The notes under the pieces were generated by a model. It saw only the letters and a list, made by a program, of their open reading frames with translations, searched no databases and was not told the origin of the DNA. Below are positions 26,144 to 34,684 of a DNA stretch of 64,000 nt, piece by piece. Position numbers and translations under genes: made by a program. Positions within the stretch are counted from its first letter, which is position 1. The number at the start of each line of letters is the position of its first letter. The DNA is from Winogradskyella sp. GTDB lineage: Bacteria; Bacteroidota; Bacteroidia; Flavobacteriales; Flavobacteriaceae. The DNA is taken from contig NZ_JANQIM010000033.1 of NCBI RefSeq assembly GCF_028282165.1, positions 186,001 through 250,000 of the forward strand, given 5' to 3'.

Positions 26144-26219
26144 GAGCTTTTCCTTTTTTCTTCATTCTGCGAAGCTTTAGCAAAGTAAAACTACAGAGGA
26201 GAATAGGGATACTTTTTTT
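26144..26219 (+). repeat. dispersed repeat copy 2 in a 405-base gap
   Basis: Contains CATTCTGCGAAGCTTTAGCA and AGGGATACTTTTTTT, a diverged second copy of the element at 21369-21437. The gap 26114-26518 otherwise holds the promoter and long leader of the peptide gene and no ORF. Confidence 0.6.
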
Positions 26220-26288
26220 AGTTTTCAACATGTTTTGAACAGAATAAATGCATTTAAACGATAATTAAGTGTATTTCATCGATGTTTC

Positions 26289-26320
26289 TTTTGCTTATGG
26301 TTTAAATACATTTATATTTG
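26289..26320 (+). promoter_or_regulatory. promoter of the small secreted peptide gene
   Basis: TTTTG (26289-26293), 19 bases, TATATTTG (26313-26320), a close match to the phylum consensus. It implies a leader of about 190 bases before the peptide ATG. Confidence 0.65.
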
Positions 26321-26457
26321 TGTCTCTTGTAAGCCCTCAAATCAAACTTTCAAGAATTTTTATTATCCATTAAACATTTTTAAAGCATCCCTCGCTTTAT
26401 TTTAGTACAATTTAGGTTAAAACCTACAATATTAATTATCCATTTTCCTCCCTCACT

Positions 26458-26474
26458 ATAGCGAAAGTCGCTAT
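26458..26474 (+). promoter_or_regulatory. inverted repeat in the peptide gene leader
   Basis: ATAGCGA and TCGCTAT separated by AAG, 44 bases before the ATG. It could be an RNA hairpin or an operator; a shorter hairpin (TAGGT and ACCTA) lies about 45 bases upstream. Confidence 0.45.
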
Positions 26475-26518
26475 GCAATTTAATATTGACTATTTATTTA
26501 AACCCTAAATTGATACTT

Positions 26519-26692
26519 ATGAAAACCCTAAAAATTACTCTAGCTTTAGTTGCCATTGCGATGTTGACAGTATCTGGTGTTCAATCTGAAAAAGTTGTTG
26601 CTGATAATGAGCCAACTTATAAGGAGAGCTCTACACACATTGATCTATTAGCGCACAGAAAATCAAAATTAAAAACACCTAGTCAGCAATAA
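26519..26692 (+). CDS. small secreted peptide, 57 residues
   Basis: Chosen start MKTLKITLALVAIAMLTVSG at 26519 gives a clean signal peptide (about residues 1-22); a longer frame upstream adds residues without a leader-like character. The mature part is about 35 residues, polar and without cysteine, ending HRKSKLKTPSQQ. It lies 138 bases before a sensor kinase gene on the same strand, with a long structured leader of its own. Not recognised; a precursor for a signal peptide or a small envelope protein are both possible. Confidence 0.6.
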   Translation: MKTLKITLALVAIAMLTVSGVQSEKVVADNEPTYKESSTHIDLLAHRKSKLKTPSQQ

Positions 26693-26725
26693 GATTAGGC
26701 ATTAATTAAAACTATAAAGTATTTG

Positions 26726-26747
26726 GCCCTTGTTTTTAAGCAAGGGC
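26726..26747 (+). terminator. weak hairpin between the peptide gene and kinase gene
   Basis: GCCCTTG and CAAGGGC with an 8-nt loop; the following sequence (TTAGTTGG) lacks a real T tract, so termination is probably partial. Confidence 0.5.
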
Positions 26748-26829
26748 TTAGTTGGTTACAAAAAGACTATTTAGAGCAAAAGATTATATTTTATATTAAA
26801 TTTGATTAAATATTCAGATTGTAGAAGTA

Positions 26830-28860
26830 TTGAAGCCAATTTTTTTAAGAATAGTCATACTAAGTTTATTAACCCAGCTCAGTTATTCCCAAACGGTTAA
26901 AGAAAAAGCCTTAACGGATAGTATATCCAGACTTCTTAATGATGCACAAAACAAAGATTACTCTAGTCTTAAACAATTCGAATTATTAACCCAAGCTAAC
27001 AATATAGCAAAGCAATTAAGAAACGATTCTATTCTTTTAATTACACAAAAAAATATTCGTAATTATTATTTTAATAATGGTGACTTTGCCAATAATATAA
27101 TTAGTAATAGGAAAATAGAATCTTTGGCAAAGCGACTTAATGATTCGAGTTCCTTGGCACGTGCCTATGACGCCCTTGGTTATGCCTTTTTTTTAAGTGA
27201 TGCATACGACAGTTCCTATTATTATTACTCTAAGGCAGTTAAGGCGTTTGATCAGATTAACGCAGACGTCGGTTTATCCTATGCTCTTGGAAATCTGTCT
27301 AAATTGCAATTGGATGGTAAAGATTATTTTGGAGCAGGAGAGAATGCCGTTAAAGCCTTGAGATTACTCGATGGGGTTGAAGAGACAAATGAGATTCAAG
27401 ATCAAAAATGGATATTGTACAATTCATTAGCAAGCATATCTGATGCCCTAGACGACAATGAACAAGCTTTAGAGTACCATCAACAAGCCTACAACGTTGC
27501 AAGACGAATGAAGAATGACTTCAACAATGGTATCTTTACTCTAAATAACATGGCTTTTGTAAAACGGAAACAGAAAAAGTATAATGAGGCCATTAAAATA
27601 TTAGCAGATATCTTAGATGTGGAAAACCTTTATCAGGAAGACCCATCATTTTATGCATTGATTCTAGAAAATTTAGCGTTTACCAAGTTTCTAAATGGAT
27701 CTTATGACAAAGAAGAAATAGTAAGCACATTCGATAGGGCTTATAGAATTGCCGATAGTATTAATGATAACATTACAAAAATGGCTACTGCTATTAGTAT
27801 GGCCAAGTTTTATAAAGGAATTAATGAAAAAGAAAATGCCTTAGAAAAAGTAGAAGACGCCTACAATTTAGCAAAGAATATAAAATCAAACGAAATTCTC
27901 CTAGAGTCACTATTGCTATTGTCGGAGATGAATGAGGGCGAAGCATCAGTTAAATATTTGAATGAGCATATTAAGATTACAGACAGTATTCTGAAAGTTG
28001 AACGAGGTGTTAGAAATAAATATGCTAGAATAGAACTAGAAACCGACCAGCTCGAAGCCGAAAACGAACAGATTTCTAAAGAAAATTTTTATTTAGCCAT
28101 TCTATCGGCAGGGTTATTATTAACCGCAGTTCTGGTATATGTAGTGATTTCGCAACGTGCCAAAAATAGAAAATTAAAATTAATCCAAGTACAGCAAAAA
28201 GCCAATGAGGATATTTATAATTTAATGCTGAGCCAACAAGATAAAGTTGACGAGGCCAGAACACAGGAGAAAAAACGGATATCAGAAGAATTGCACGATG
28301 GTGTACTAGGACGTCTTTTTGGGACGCGTTTGAGTTTGGATAGTATTAACTTTAATGATGGCAAAGAAGCCATGATGACTAGGGCAAATTATATTGGTCA
28401 GCTTAAAACAATCGAAGAAGATATTCGTAAAATTTCCCACGAGTTAAACACAGATTTTGTATCTGGTTCTGGTTTTATGGATATCGTTTCAGAACTAATT
28501 GAAAATCAAACACAAGCTTACGGACTAGAATACGACTTCAAATATACCGACGATATTAGTTGGGATTCTGTATCCAATAAAACTAAAATCAACATTTACA
28601 GGATTATACAAGAATCGATGCAAAATATCTATAAACATGCCAAAGCAAAAGCCATAAAAATTAGTATTTCCCTAGAAAAAAACGTAATTTGCTTAGACAT
28701 CATTGATGATGGAGAGGGATTTGACACATCGAAGAGCAAAAAAGGTATAGGTTTAAAAAACATGAGGTCTCGCGTTGAGAATATTAATGGAAAAATCACT
28801 TTCACCTCTCAATCTGGTAATGGTACAACTGTTAACGTTAAGATTCCCTACGCAAACTAA
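26830..28860 (+). CDS. TPR-containing sensor histidine kinase (NarX/DesK type)
   Basis: 676 residues starting at TTG (26830), which gives a proper signal peptide (KPIFLRIVILSLLTQLSYSQ). Residues about 60-390 are tetratricopeptide repeats in the periplasm, a coiled-coil follows, and one membrane helix lies at about 417-438 (FYLAILSAGLLLTAVLVYVV). The cytoplasmic part has the HisKA_3 box EEKKRISEELHDGVLGRLFG-like segment with the phospho-acceptor His in ELHDG, and an ATPase domain with NIYKHAKA, DDGEGFD and KGIGLKNMRSR. It is followed after 5 bases by its response regulator. This kinase type is abundant in flavobacteria; its signal is unknown. Confidence 0.93.
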   Translation: MKPIFLRIVILSLLTQLSYSQTVKEKALTDSISRLLNDAQNKDYSSLKQFELLTQANNIAKQLRNDSILLITQKNIRNYYFNNGDFANNIISNRKIESLAKRLNDSSSLARAYDALGYAFFLSDAYDSSYYYYSKAVKAFDQINADVGLSYALGNLSKLQLDGKDYFGAGENAVKALRLLDGVEETNEIQDQKWILYNSLASISDALDDNEQALEYHQQAYNVARRMKNDFNNGIFTLNNMAFVKRKQKKYNEAIKILADILDVENLYQEDPSFYALILENLAFTKFLNGSYDKEEIVSTFDRAYRIADSINDNITKMATAISMAKFYKGINEKENALEKVEDAYNLAKNIKSNEILLESLLLLSEMNEGEASVKYLNEHIKITDSILKVERGVRNKYARIELETDQLEAENEQISKENFYLAILSAGLLLTAVLVYVVISQRAKNRKLKLIQVQQKANEDIYNLMLSQQDKVDEARTQEKKRISEELHDGVLGRLFGTRLSLDSINFNDGKEAMMTRANYIGQLKTIEEDIRKISHELNTDFVSGSGFMDIVSELIENQTQAYGLEYDFKYTDDISWDSVSNKTKINIYRIIQESMQNIYKHAKAKAIKISISLEKNVICLDIIDDGEGFDTSKSKKGIGLKNMRSRVENINGKITFTSQSGNGTTVNVKIPYAN

Positions 28861-28865
28861 TCGAC

Positions 28866-29534
28866 ATGAAACATATTAACATCTTAATGGTAGATGATCA
28901 CCCAATAATTATTGAGGGCTACCAAAATGTGTTAATGGCAACTAAAGACGATGACCAAACCTTGCTTATTGACACTGCTAACAATTGTGATACCGCACAA
29001 TTAATGATTAACAGGGCATCAAAAGGCACACCTTATGATGTGTGCTTTTTTGACATAAGCTTACCACCGTCTGAAGATGGTAGATATGCCTCAGGTGAAG
29101 ATTTGGCGCTTTTGGCCAAAAAAGTATTACCAGATGCCAAAATTATTATACTTACCATGTTTAATGAATCGTTCAGAATTCACAATATCATTAAAGAAAT
29201 AAACCCAGATGGGTTTCTTATAAAGAGTGATTTAACCTCTATGGAACTGGCAGATGCTTTTCAGCAAATTCTAAAATATCCTCCATATTACAGCAGTACG
29301 GTGAGCAACTATGTAAAAAAGACCATTACAAGTGAAATCTACGTCGATGATATTAATAGAAAAATTCTTCACTTATTATCCCAGGGGATCAAGACAAAAA
29401 GCTTAAGCGAGTATATTCCATTATCTACAAGTGCCATAGAAAAACGAAAAAAACAACTCAAATTATTATTTTCGGTTACCGATGGCAAGGACGAAACCTT
29501 ATTGCAAGAGGCAAGGGAGAAAGGTTATTTGTAA
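28866..29534 (+). CDS. response regulator with atypical C-terminal DNA-binding domain
   Basis: 222 residues. The receiver has the acidic pair in MVDDHPIIIEG, the phospho-acceptor Asp in VCFFDISLP, and the Lys in GFLIKSD. The C-terminal part (ILHLLSQGIKTKSLSEYIPL, STSAIEKRKKQLKLLF) occupies the LuxR helix-turn-helix position but is diverged from the usual pattern. It is 5 bases from the kinase gene and must be its partner. A large palindrome lies 60 bases after its stop. Confidence 0.9.
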   Translation: MKHINILMVDDHPIIIEGYQNVLMATKDDDQTLLIDTANNCDTAQLMINRASKGTPYDVCFFDISLPPSEDGRYASGEDLALLAKKVLPDAKIIILTMFNESFRIHNIIKEINPDGFLIKSDLTSMELADAFQQILKYPPYYSSTVSNYVKKTITSEIYVDDINRKILHLLSQGIKTKSLSEYIPLSTSAIEKRKKQLKLLFSVTDGKDETLLQEAREKGYL

Positions 29535-29594
29535 ATATAAAAGCTACATTTTTTTAGACTAAAAAGCGCTTGAATCTCCTATTATTTATGAAGA

Positions 29595-29633
29595 TTACGG
29601 TTTTTCCGCATCAAGTTTGCGGTTTTACCGTAA
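29595..29633. promoter_or_regulatory. 39-base two-part palindrome downstream of the response regulator
   Basis: Outer arms TTACGGT and ACCGTAA, a TTTT on each side, inner arms CCGCA and TGCGG, loop TCAAGTT: all twelve pairs are perfect. It sits in a gap without genes and just upstream of a promoter-like element, so it may be an operator or a folded RNA. Confidence 0.6.
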
Positions 29634-29654
29634 GAAAAAAATAATGCATTAACT

Positions 29655-29761
29655 TACCTTTACACCAAGTCAACAAGAATTAATTAATCCCTCTTAAGTA
29701 ATTGTTGAGTTAATAGCAAGAAAAATTAAACCTAGTTGTACTTTACGACTAGGTTTTTTTT
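29655..29761 (+). ncRNA. possible small RNA with intrinsic terminator
   Basis: A -7-like TACCTTTA (29655-29662) lies 22 bases after the large palindrome. About 65 bases later is a strong terminator (AAACCTAGT and ACTAGGTTT with T tract, 29728-29761). No ORF fits between. The palindrome in the activator position and the isolated terminator suggest a short untranslated RNA under control of the adjacent two-component system; the terminator might instead simply serve the response regulator gene or the convergent DUF456 gene. Confidence 0.35.
29728..29761. terminator. strong terminator before DUF456 gene
   Basis: 9-bp stem AAACCTAGT and ACTAGGTTT, 11-nt loop, eight T residues on the plus strand; on the minus strand it also follows the DUF456 stop. 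Confidence 0.85.
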
Positions 29762-29777
29762 GTTTTATTTTTTGATT

Positions 29778-30272
29778 TTAGAACCAATTGGCATTATGTT
29801 CAGAGAGTTTTACAATAAAAAAACCCAAGAATATAATGGCAACTATAAACTTCAAAAATGTAGAGGCAATAAAACCTAAAAACGATCCAAAAGCAGCCTT
29901 TAGCGCTTTTCCTGTGTCATTTCTGTGAATCATTTCACCCACTAATGCGCCAATAAAAGGGCCAATAATAATACCAAATGGAGGGAAGAACAATCCAACA
30001 AGAAGCCCTAAAGTTGTACCAATCATTCCAGCCTTACTACCTCCAAAGCGTTTGGTGCCTATAGCTGGGATTATATAGTCCAAAACATATATAAAAACTG
30101 CAACTATGAGGGTGACAATTAAAAAGGTATTGCTTAATTGTACACCTTTTGTTAAATGAAGTACTAAAAACCCTGCCCAACTGGTTAACGGTCCAGGTAT
30201 CACAGGCAAGAAACTACCTAAAATTCCCAATAGCATTAAAAGAAACGCTACAATTACTAAAAACAATTCCAT
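29778..30272 (-). CDS. DUF456 family membrane protein
   Basis: 164 residues with four to five membrane segments. Hallmarks: LLGILGSFLPVIPGPLTSWA near the N-terminus and the glycine-rich PFGIIIGPFIGALVGEMIH in the middle, both typical of DUF456. Function unknown. It stands alone between a terminator and a divergent lipoprotein gene. Confidence 0.93.
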   Translation of the reverse strand: MELFLVIVAFLLMLLGILGSFLPVIPGPLTSWAGFLVLHLTKGVQLSNTFLIVTLIVAVFIYVLDYIIPAIGTKRFGGSKAGMIGTTLGLLVGLFFPPFGIIIGPFIGALVGEMIHRNDTGKALKAAFGSFLGFIASTFLKFIVAIIFLGFFIVKLSEHNANWF

Positions 30273-30383
30273 GTAGATAATTTAGATTCACTGATATGAC
30301 GCAAGAAGTATGTCAAAGTTACATTAGGGGACAACAATTAAAATGATAAAAATATTGTACATTTCGCCTTTAGAAGTGTATTA

Positions 30384-30860
30384 ATGAATCGATTAGTTTG
30401 TCTTTTTTTAATTGTTCTTTCTACGTCTTGCAATTATTTTGAAAAACAAAAAGTAAATGTCGAAGACTTACTAGAGGAAGAACTGCAAACTTTTAATTGG
30501 AATGATGTGGATACCTATCCAACGTTTAGCAGTTGTGACTCCATGACCACTAAGGAAGAAGGCAAAATGTGTTTTCAAAATACACTGTTGTCTTATGTGA
30601 ATCAATATTTGGCAAATCAAAATATAATAGTAGCTGAAGACGTTAACGACACCATACGATTACAACTGATTATTGATAGAAAAGGGCTATTGAAGATAGA
30701 TGATATGGTCATAAAGGCCGAAACCCAATTTCAAATCCCAAAAATAGATAGCTTACTTCACCAAAGCTTAAAAAACGTACCAAGGATATATCCGGCTATA
30801 AAAAGAGGGCAGCAAGTGACCACAGCTTTTGAGTTGCCAGTAATTGTAGAGATTGATTAG
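30384..30860 (+). CDS. lipoprotein with TonB C-terminal-like domain
   Basis: 158 residues. The lipobox is LSTSC with Cys16. The rest has the pattern YPTFSSCDSM, EEGKMCFQNTLLSYVNQYL seen in flavobacterial proteins related to the TonB C-terminal domain, with two cysteines that may form a disulfide. A second relative is the gene at 35422. It is probably an envelope protein of unknown role. Confidence 0.75.
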   Translation: MNRLVCLFLIVLSTSCNYFEKQKVNVEDLLEEELQTFNWNDVDTYPTFSSCDSMTTKEEGKMCFQNTLLSYVNQYLANQNIIVAEDVNDTIRLQLIIDRKGLLKIDDMVIKAETQFQIPKIDSLLHQSLKNVPRIYPAIKRGQQVTTAFELPVIVEID

Positions 30861-30891
30861 ATTATAATTAAGACATCAGTTTGAGTGAAAT

Positions 30892-31629
30892 TTAGAATCG
30901 TATCGCTAATTTTTGCATCAATCTTAGAACTTCAACATACAACCAAATAAGCGTTGCCAGTAGCCCCCAAGTTGCAATCCATTCCTTATATTTTGGAGCC
31001 TTATTTTTGTAGCGTTCTATATAATCAAAATCCAAAAGTAGTGCAAACGAAGCCACAATAGCAGCCAAAACGTTAAATATAATAGCCAGCCATGAGGTTC
31101 CCCAAATATATGGTTTAATGCCAAAAAAGCTCAATATCAAGGATATAAGATAAACAACCATAATACTAACTGTAGCTGTAATGATAACGCTTCGTAGTTT
31201 TTTGGTAACGACAATAATCCTTAGCTGATATAATAGTAGCATTACAAAAAACGTCACAATAGTAACACCTATCGCCTGATAAGGCAATTCAGGAAAATTT
31301 TGATGGGCGTATGATGAAAAACCTCCCAAAAAAACCCCTTTAGCTATAACATACAATGGAACCAAGATTGGAGACCAATGTTGTCTAACAGAGATTAAAA
31401 CACTCACAACAATTGCTCCTAACATGCCTCCGAGTGTAAACCATCGCATAGGTGCACCAGTTTCATTAAGTTTCCACAGATAAGCAGTTATAGTGGCAAT
31501 TACCAAAATCCCTAACATGGATTTCATAAATATGCCTGCAACAGACATTTTCTTGGTCGATGATTGGCCATCGTCCCAAAAATAACCGTTAAAAATGGGA
31601 TTTGAGGTTTTAAAATTCCTTAAGCTCAT
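30892..31629 (-). CDS. Bax inhibitor-1/YccA family membrane protein
   Basis: 245 residues with seven hydrophobic segments and the opening KTSNPIFNGYFW that marks the Bacteroidota YccA-like group. The C-terminal acidic motif DFDYIE corresponds to the conserved Asp region of the family. Inner membrane, possibly affecting ion balance or protease regulation. It directly follows (2 bases) the outer membrane protein gene on the same strand. Confidence 0.92.
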   Translation of the reverse strand: MSLRNFKTSNPIFNGYFWDDGQSSTKKMSVAGIFMKSMLGILVIATITAYLWKLNETGAPMRWFTLGGMLGAIVVSVLISVRQHWSPILVPLYVIAKGVFLGGFSSYAHQNFPELPYQAIGVTIVTFFVMLLLYQLRIIVVTKKLRSVIITATVSIMVVYLISLILSFFGIKPYIWGTSWLAIIFNVLAAIVASFALLLDFDYIERYKNKAPKYKEWIATWGLLATLIWLYVEVLRLMQKLAIRF

Positions 31630-31631
31630 TA

Positions 31632-32495
31632 TTATAAATTGAATTTATAACCAATGGCAATATCCGTAGAAAAATTCCCTTGATTGTCTAAAAGCAAAGC
31701 AAACAGTTCACCATAAATAATAGTGATAAAACTGTTTTCCCCAACTTTTATATCCGATCCAACCCCAAAGATAAAAGGAATGTCGAAGGAGGTTTCGTTT
31801 GAATCGATTTCTATATTGTCTTCATTTGTAAACGTGATACTAGAGAAATTTAAGGTAGCAAATTTAACTTGGCCATAAATTGAAAATTTTTCTTTATTTA
31901 TAAATCGATAACGATAACCTAAAGACAATTCGGAGGTACTATAGGGAAAATCGTCACTCTCAAATGCATGCCTTACCTGTAAAAAACCAGAATGTCTTGG
32001 AAGTACATTGGCTTCGAAAATTTCTAATTCAGCACCTACCATTGGTGTTTTTTCATTGTCAGGATTGCCTACAAAGGGATTGTTGGTAATGCCGCCAGAA
32101 AAACCTAGTCTAAATTGTACATTACTTTCAGTAGAAGTAGAGGTATAGCTAGAGTCCGCAGAAGCATTATAAGCATCTATGTAATTTCTTAAACTGTAAA
32201 GTGTTAATTTCAGTTTGTCTGTAGACATACCATCGGTGAGCCCACTCAAAGTAGATTTGTACTCTTCCTGAAATTTATTATCTGCATTCTTTGTGTTTTT
32301 TAATTCAGTAATAGTACCATCTTCACTACGTACAAAGTAGCGGTAATTTCCGTCTATAATATTCCATAGTAGATCTAATTTACCGTCAATCTCGGTTTTA
32401 AGTTCTAGAGTTTCTCCGTTTATGGTGTAGGTGTCTTGGCTAAAGCTAAGTTGAAAAGCAAAACATACAAAAAGTGATAAGATGATTTTTTTCAT
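31632..32495 (-). CDS. outer membrane beta-barrel protein
   Basis: 287 residues from MKKIILSLFVCFAFQLSFSQ, a clear signal peptide; an ATG 36 bases upstream would bury it, so I use 32495. The C-terminal half consists of paired strands ending SFITIIYGELFALLLDNQGN and DIAIGYKFNL, with a terminal aromatic-type residue pattern expected of a barrel. The N-terminal half (TYTINGETLELKTEIDGKLD) may be a periplasmic domain. Not assigned to a named family. Confidence 0.75.
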   Translation of the reverse strand: MKKIILSLFVCFAFQLSFSQDTYTINGETLELKTEIDGKLDLLWNIIDGNYRYFVRSEDGTITELKNTKNADNKFQEEYKSTLSGLTDGMSTDKLKLTLYSLRNYIDAYNASADSSYTSTSTESNVQFRLGFSGGITNNPFVGNPDNEKTPMVGAELEIFEANVLPRHSGFLQVRHAFESDDFPYSTSELSLGYRYRFINKEKFSIYGQVKFATLNFSSITFTNEDNIEIDSNETSFDIPFIFGVGSDIKVGENSFITIIYGELFALLLDNQGNFSTDIAIGYKFNL

Positions 32496-32549
32496 AATTA
32501 TGCTAGGATTTGGTTTTAGTAAAACTACCAAAAATATCTGAAAGCGTAG

Positions 32550-33692
32550 TTATTTTTTAAATACCCTACCTTTCCAATGATAAGGTTTAAATAAGGATAA
32601 TAGAGCAACATAAACACTAAAAAAAGGGTACAAAAGACTAGAGAAGATATATGACAATAGCACACTTTCTTGCCTAAAAAAACGAGCTATTTTGAATAAT
32701 AGCAAAAAATCAATAGCAAATTTAATGACAAGCAACGCTAAGGCTGTTCTTAATTCTATGAAACTTAGCACAAACAAGAATGGTAAGGCAACACAAACGA
32801 GGTTCCCGAAAAAAACAATGAATCCAACTATTTTAGAAAACCAATTAGGATTGTGACTTGTTTTTGAAGCCCAGCGTAAGCGCTGTTGCACTAATTGACC
32901 AATACTTTTAACAGGATTTGTAATAACGATAGCTTGTGCAGATTTTAAATAAGCTACGCTCTCAACGTCTAGCCGTTTAAATTTTTCTAACAAAAAAATG
33001 TCATCACCACTCGCTATGTCTGAGTTACCGCTAAATCCATTTAAACTTTTGAAAACCGTTTTTCGATACGCAAAGTTGGCACCATTACACAAAAAAGGAT
33101 GTTTAAGCCCAAAACCACCAATTGTGGCGGCTTGAAGACTTAAAAAATCAAGAGTTTGAAACCGATTGAAAAATGAATGATTTTGGGAGTAAGCTACAGG
33201 TGCAACAATACAATTTGGGGTTTCGTTCTGAATGTATTCATCAAATGTATCTAGCCAATATTTGGGCAAAACACAGTCGGCATCGGTCGTTATTATCCAT
33301 TCATTTTTTGCTATATCTATAGCAGAATTAATAGCATCTTTTTTAGGTGAATTAGAAATTCTAATGTTCGGTATAACTATAATGTCACCTTGAGCGCAGT
33401 CGAAAGGTTTTTTGGTAATGAAATTGTTAATCACTTCCACTGAATTATCACTAGAGTCATCATCAACCAATATAACTTCAAACAAGTCTTTAGGATAATT
33501 CAAATTAAAGATAGAATTAAGGAGTTTGGGTAAATTATTAGCTTCATTCCTAAATGGAATTATAATTGAAAACTTCGTATTTGCTTTTAAATCCTGAAGT
33601 TTATACGTTTCAACATTATCAAAACCATAAGTGAGACTGCCCATGAGGATAAGGTAAATAATAATGATTATTATGGCTATAATAGATGTCAT
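32550..33692 (-). CDS. membrane glycosyltransferase family 2
   Basis: 380 residues: an N-terminal membrane helix, a GT-A domain with FSIIIPFRNEANNLPKLLNS, the metal motif in ITTDADCVLP, SGDDIFLLEKF, and the QQRLRW (QxxRW) motif of processive or flippase-linked enzymes, then three C-terminal helices. Residues 96-103 (PFDCAQGD) are coded by a dispersed repeat that sits in frame inside the gene. It overlaps the flippase-like gene by 4 bases, so the two act together, probably building an exported glycolipid or glycan. Confidence 0.93.
   Translation of the reverse strand: MTSIIAIIIIIIYLILMGSLTYGFDNVETYKLQDLKANTKFSIIIPFRNEANNLPKLLNSIFNLNYPKDLFEVILVDDDSSDNSVEVINNFITKKPFDCAQGDIIVIPNIRISNSPKKDAINSAIDIAKNEWIITTDADCVLPKYWLDTFDEYIQNETPNCIVAPVAYSQNHSFFNRFQTLDFLSLQAATIGGFGLKHPFLCNGANFAYRKTVFKSLNGFSGNSDIASGDDIFLLEKFKRLDVESVAYLKSAQAIVITNPVKSIGQLVQQRLRWASKTSHNPNWFSKIVGFIVFFGNLVCVALPFLFVLSFIELRTALALLVIKFAIDFLLLFKIARFFRQESVLLSYIFSSLLYPFFSVYVALLSLFKPYHWKGRVFKK
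33384..33407 (-). repeat. dispersed repeat inserted in frame in the glycosyltransferase gene
   Basis: 24 bases, plus-strand text GTCACCTTGAGCGCAGTCGA and AAGG, a common flavobacterial intergenic repeat; a related copy (CTGAGCGAAGTCGAA) lies at 48417-48431. Being 24 bases it adds eight residues without breaking the frame. Confidence 0.7.
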
Positions 33693-34657
33693 TCTTCGAT
33701 TTTAGGAAGTTTAAAATTCAATACAAAATAACTTCCAAATAAACTGGGAATAGCAAAGTTTAACAACCACATTATTGTTATAATTGATAAAATGGTGAGT
33801 TCATTGACTTGTACATAACCAAATAAGAAAACAGCAACACTTCCTTTTATGAGGACATCAAAAATAGAAATAGATGGTATAATTGAAGCTAAAAAATACA
33901 TGCTTGTAATAACAGTCATTGCGTTGGAGTAATTAACATCAACTCCAAAAATATGAAGCAGGTAATAAAATTGAAAAGAGAAAACTAAGTAACGGACGAG
34001 CGACAATAAGAGGTTGATAGTGTGTGTTTTAAAAGAGATAGTTTTAATGGATTCTATAATTCTATTAATGGAATAGCCTTTAATACTAATTTGACTATGT
34101 TTAATTCCAAAAGCGGCAAGTGTACCTATTGCTAGTATTATGAAAAGAAGCATTGCGATTTTATAATAATCAACTTCGATTTGATAGCGATTAACAAATA
34201 TGATCAATCCAACAATACCAAAACAAGTGGTTATGGTCATTTGAGCGATATTTCCCAAAAGATTCATCAAAACAATGCGTTTTCTAAACGGTCTGGAGTA
34301 GTAGATGGCTTTTGCTCCGTAATCACCAATACGATTTGGAGTAATAAGTGAAGCAGTTAACCCACCTAAACTTTGCTCTAAGGCTTCCTTAAAAGAAATT
34401 TGCTTTACAGTTTTTACTAAATAGTTCCATTTTAAGATTTCAAAAAACCAATTAAGAACGCTCAAAACGATTAAAAAAAGAGCATTTTTGGTCGAAAATG
34501 TGTCATTTTCATTTAAAAATGCTAAAAATTCGCTGAATTCTAGATTTTCATTTTCCGTAAGCTTTTCATATATAAAATAAAAAGCACCAACAACAATACT
34601 TAACTTAATAAGCACAAACAAGAATTGCTTAGTTTTGTAGGGTACACTGTAAAGCAT
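33689..34657 (-). CDS. flippase-like membrane protein (LPG synthase TM region family)
   Basis: 322 residues with eight or more membrane helices. The segments LNWFFEILKWNYLVKT, SLGGLTASLITPNRIGDYGA and FLASIIPSISIFDVLIKGSV are the conserved parts of the lysylphosphatidylglycerol synthase TM region (UPF0104) family, which act as flippases or bind lipids. Its gene overlaps the glycosyltransferase gene, so they form one unit. Confidence 0.9.
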   Translation of the reverse strand: MLYSVPYKTKQFLFVLIKLSIVVGAFYFIYEKLTENENLEFSEFLAFLNENDTFSTKNALFLIVLSVLNWFFEILKWNYLVKTVKQISFKEALEQSLGGLTASLITPNRIGDYGAKAIYYSRPFRKRIVLMNLLGNIAQMTITTCFGIVGLIIFVNRYQIEVDYYKIAMLLFIILAIGTLAAFGIKHSQISIKGYSINRIIESIKTISFKTHTINLLLSLVRYLVFSFQFYYLLHIFGVDVNYSNAMTVITSMYFLASIIPSISIFDVLIKGSVAVFLFGYVQVNELTILSIITIMWLLNFAIPSLFGSYFVLNFKLPKIEE

Positions 34658-34684
34658 GCTGCAAATTAAACCAAAAACTCACAT

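Noticed and set aside
30384..30860. Full TonB energy transducer
   Set aside because: It is a short lipoprotein with no proline-rich spacer and no ExbB/ExbD neighbours; only domain-level similarity is supported.
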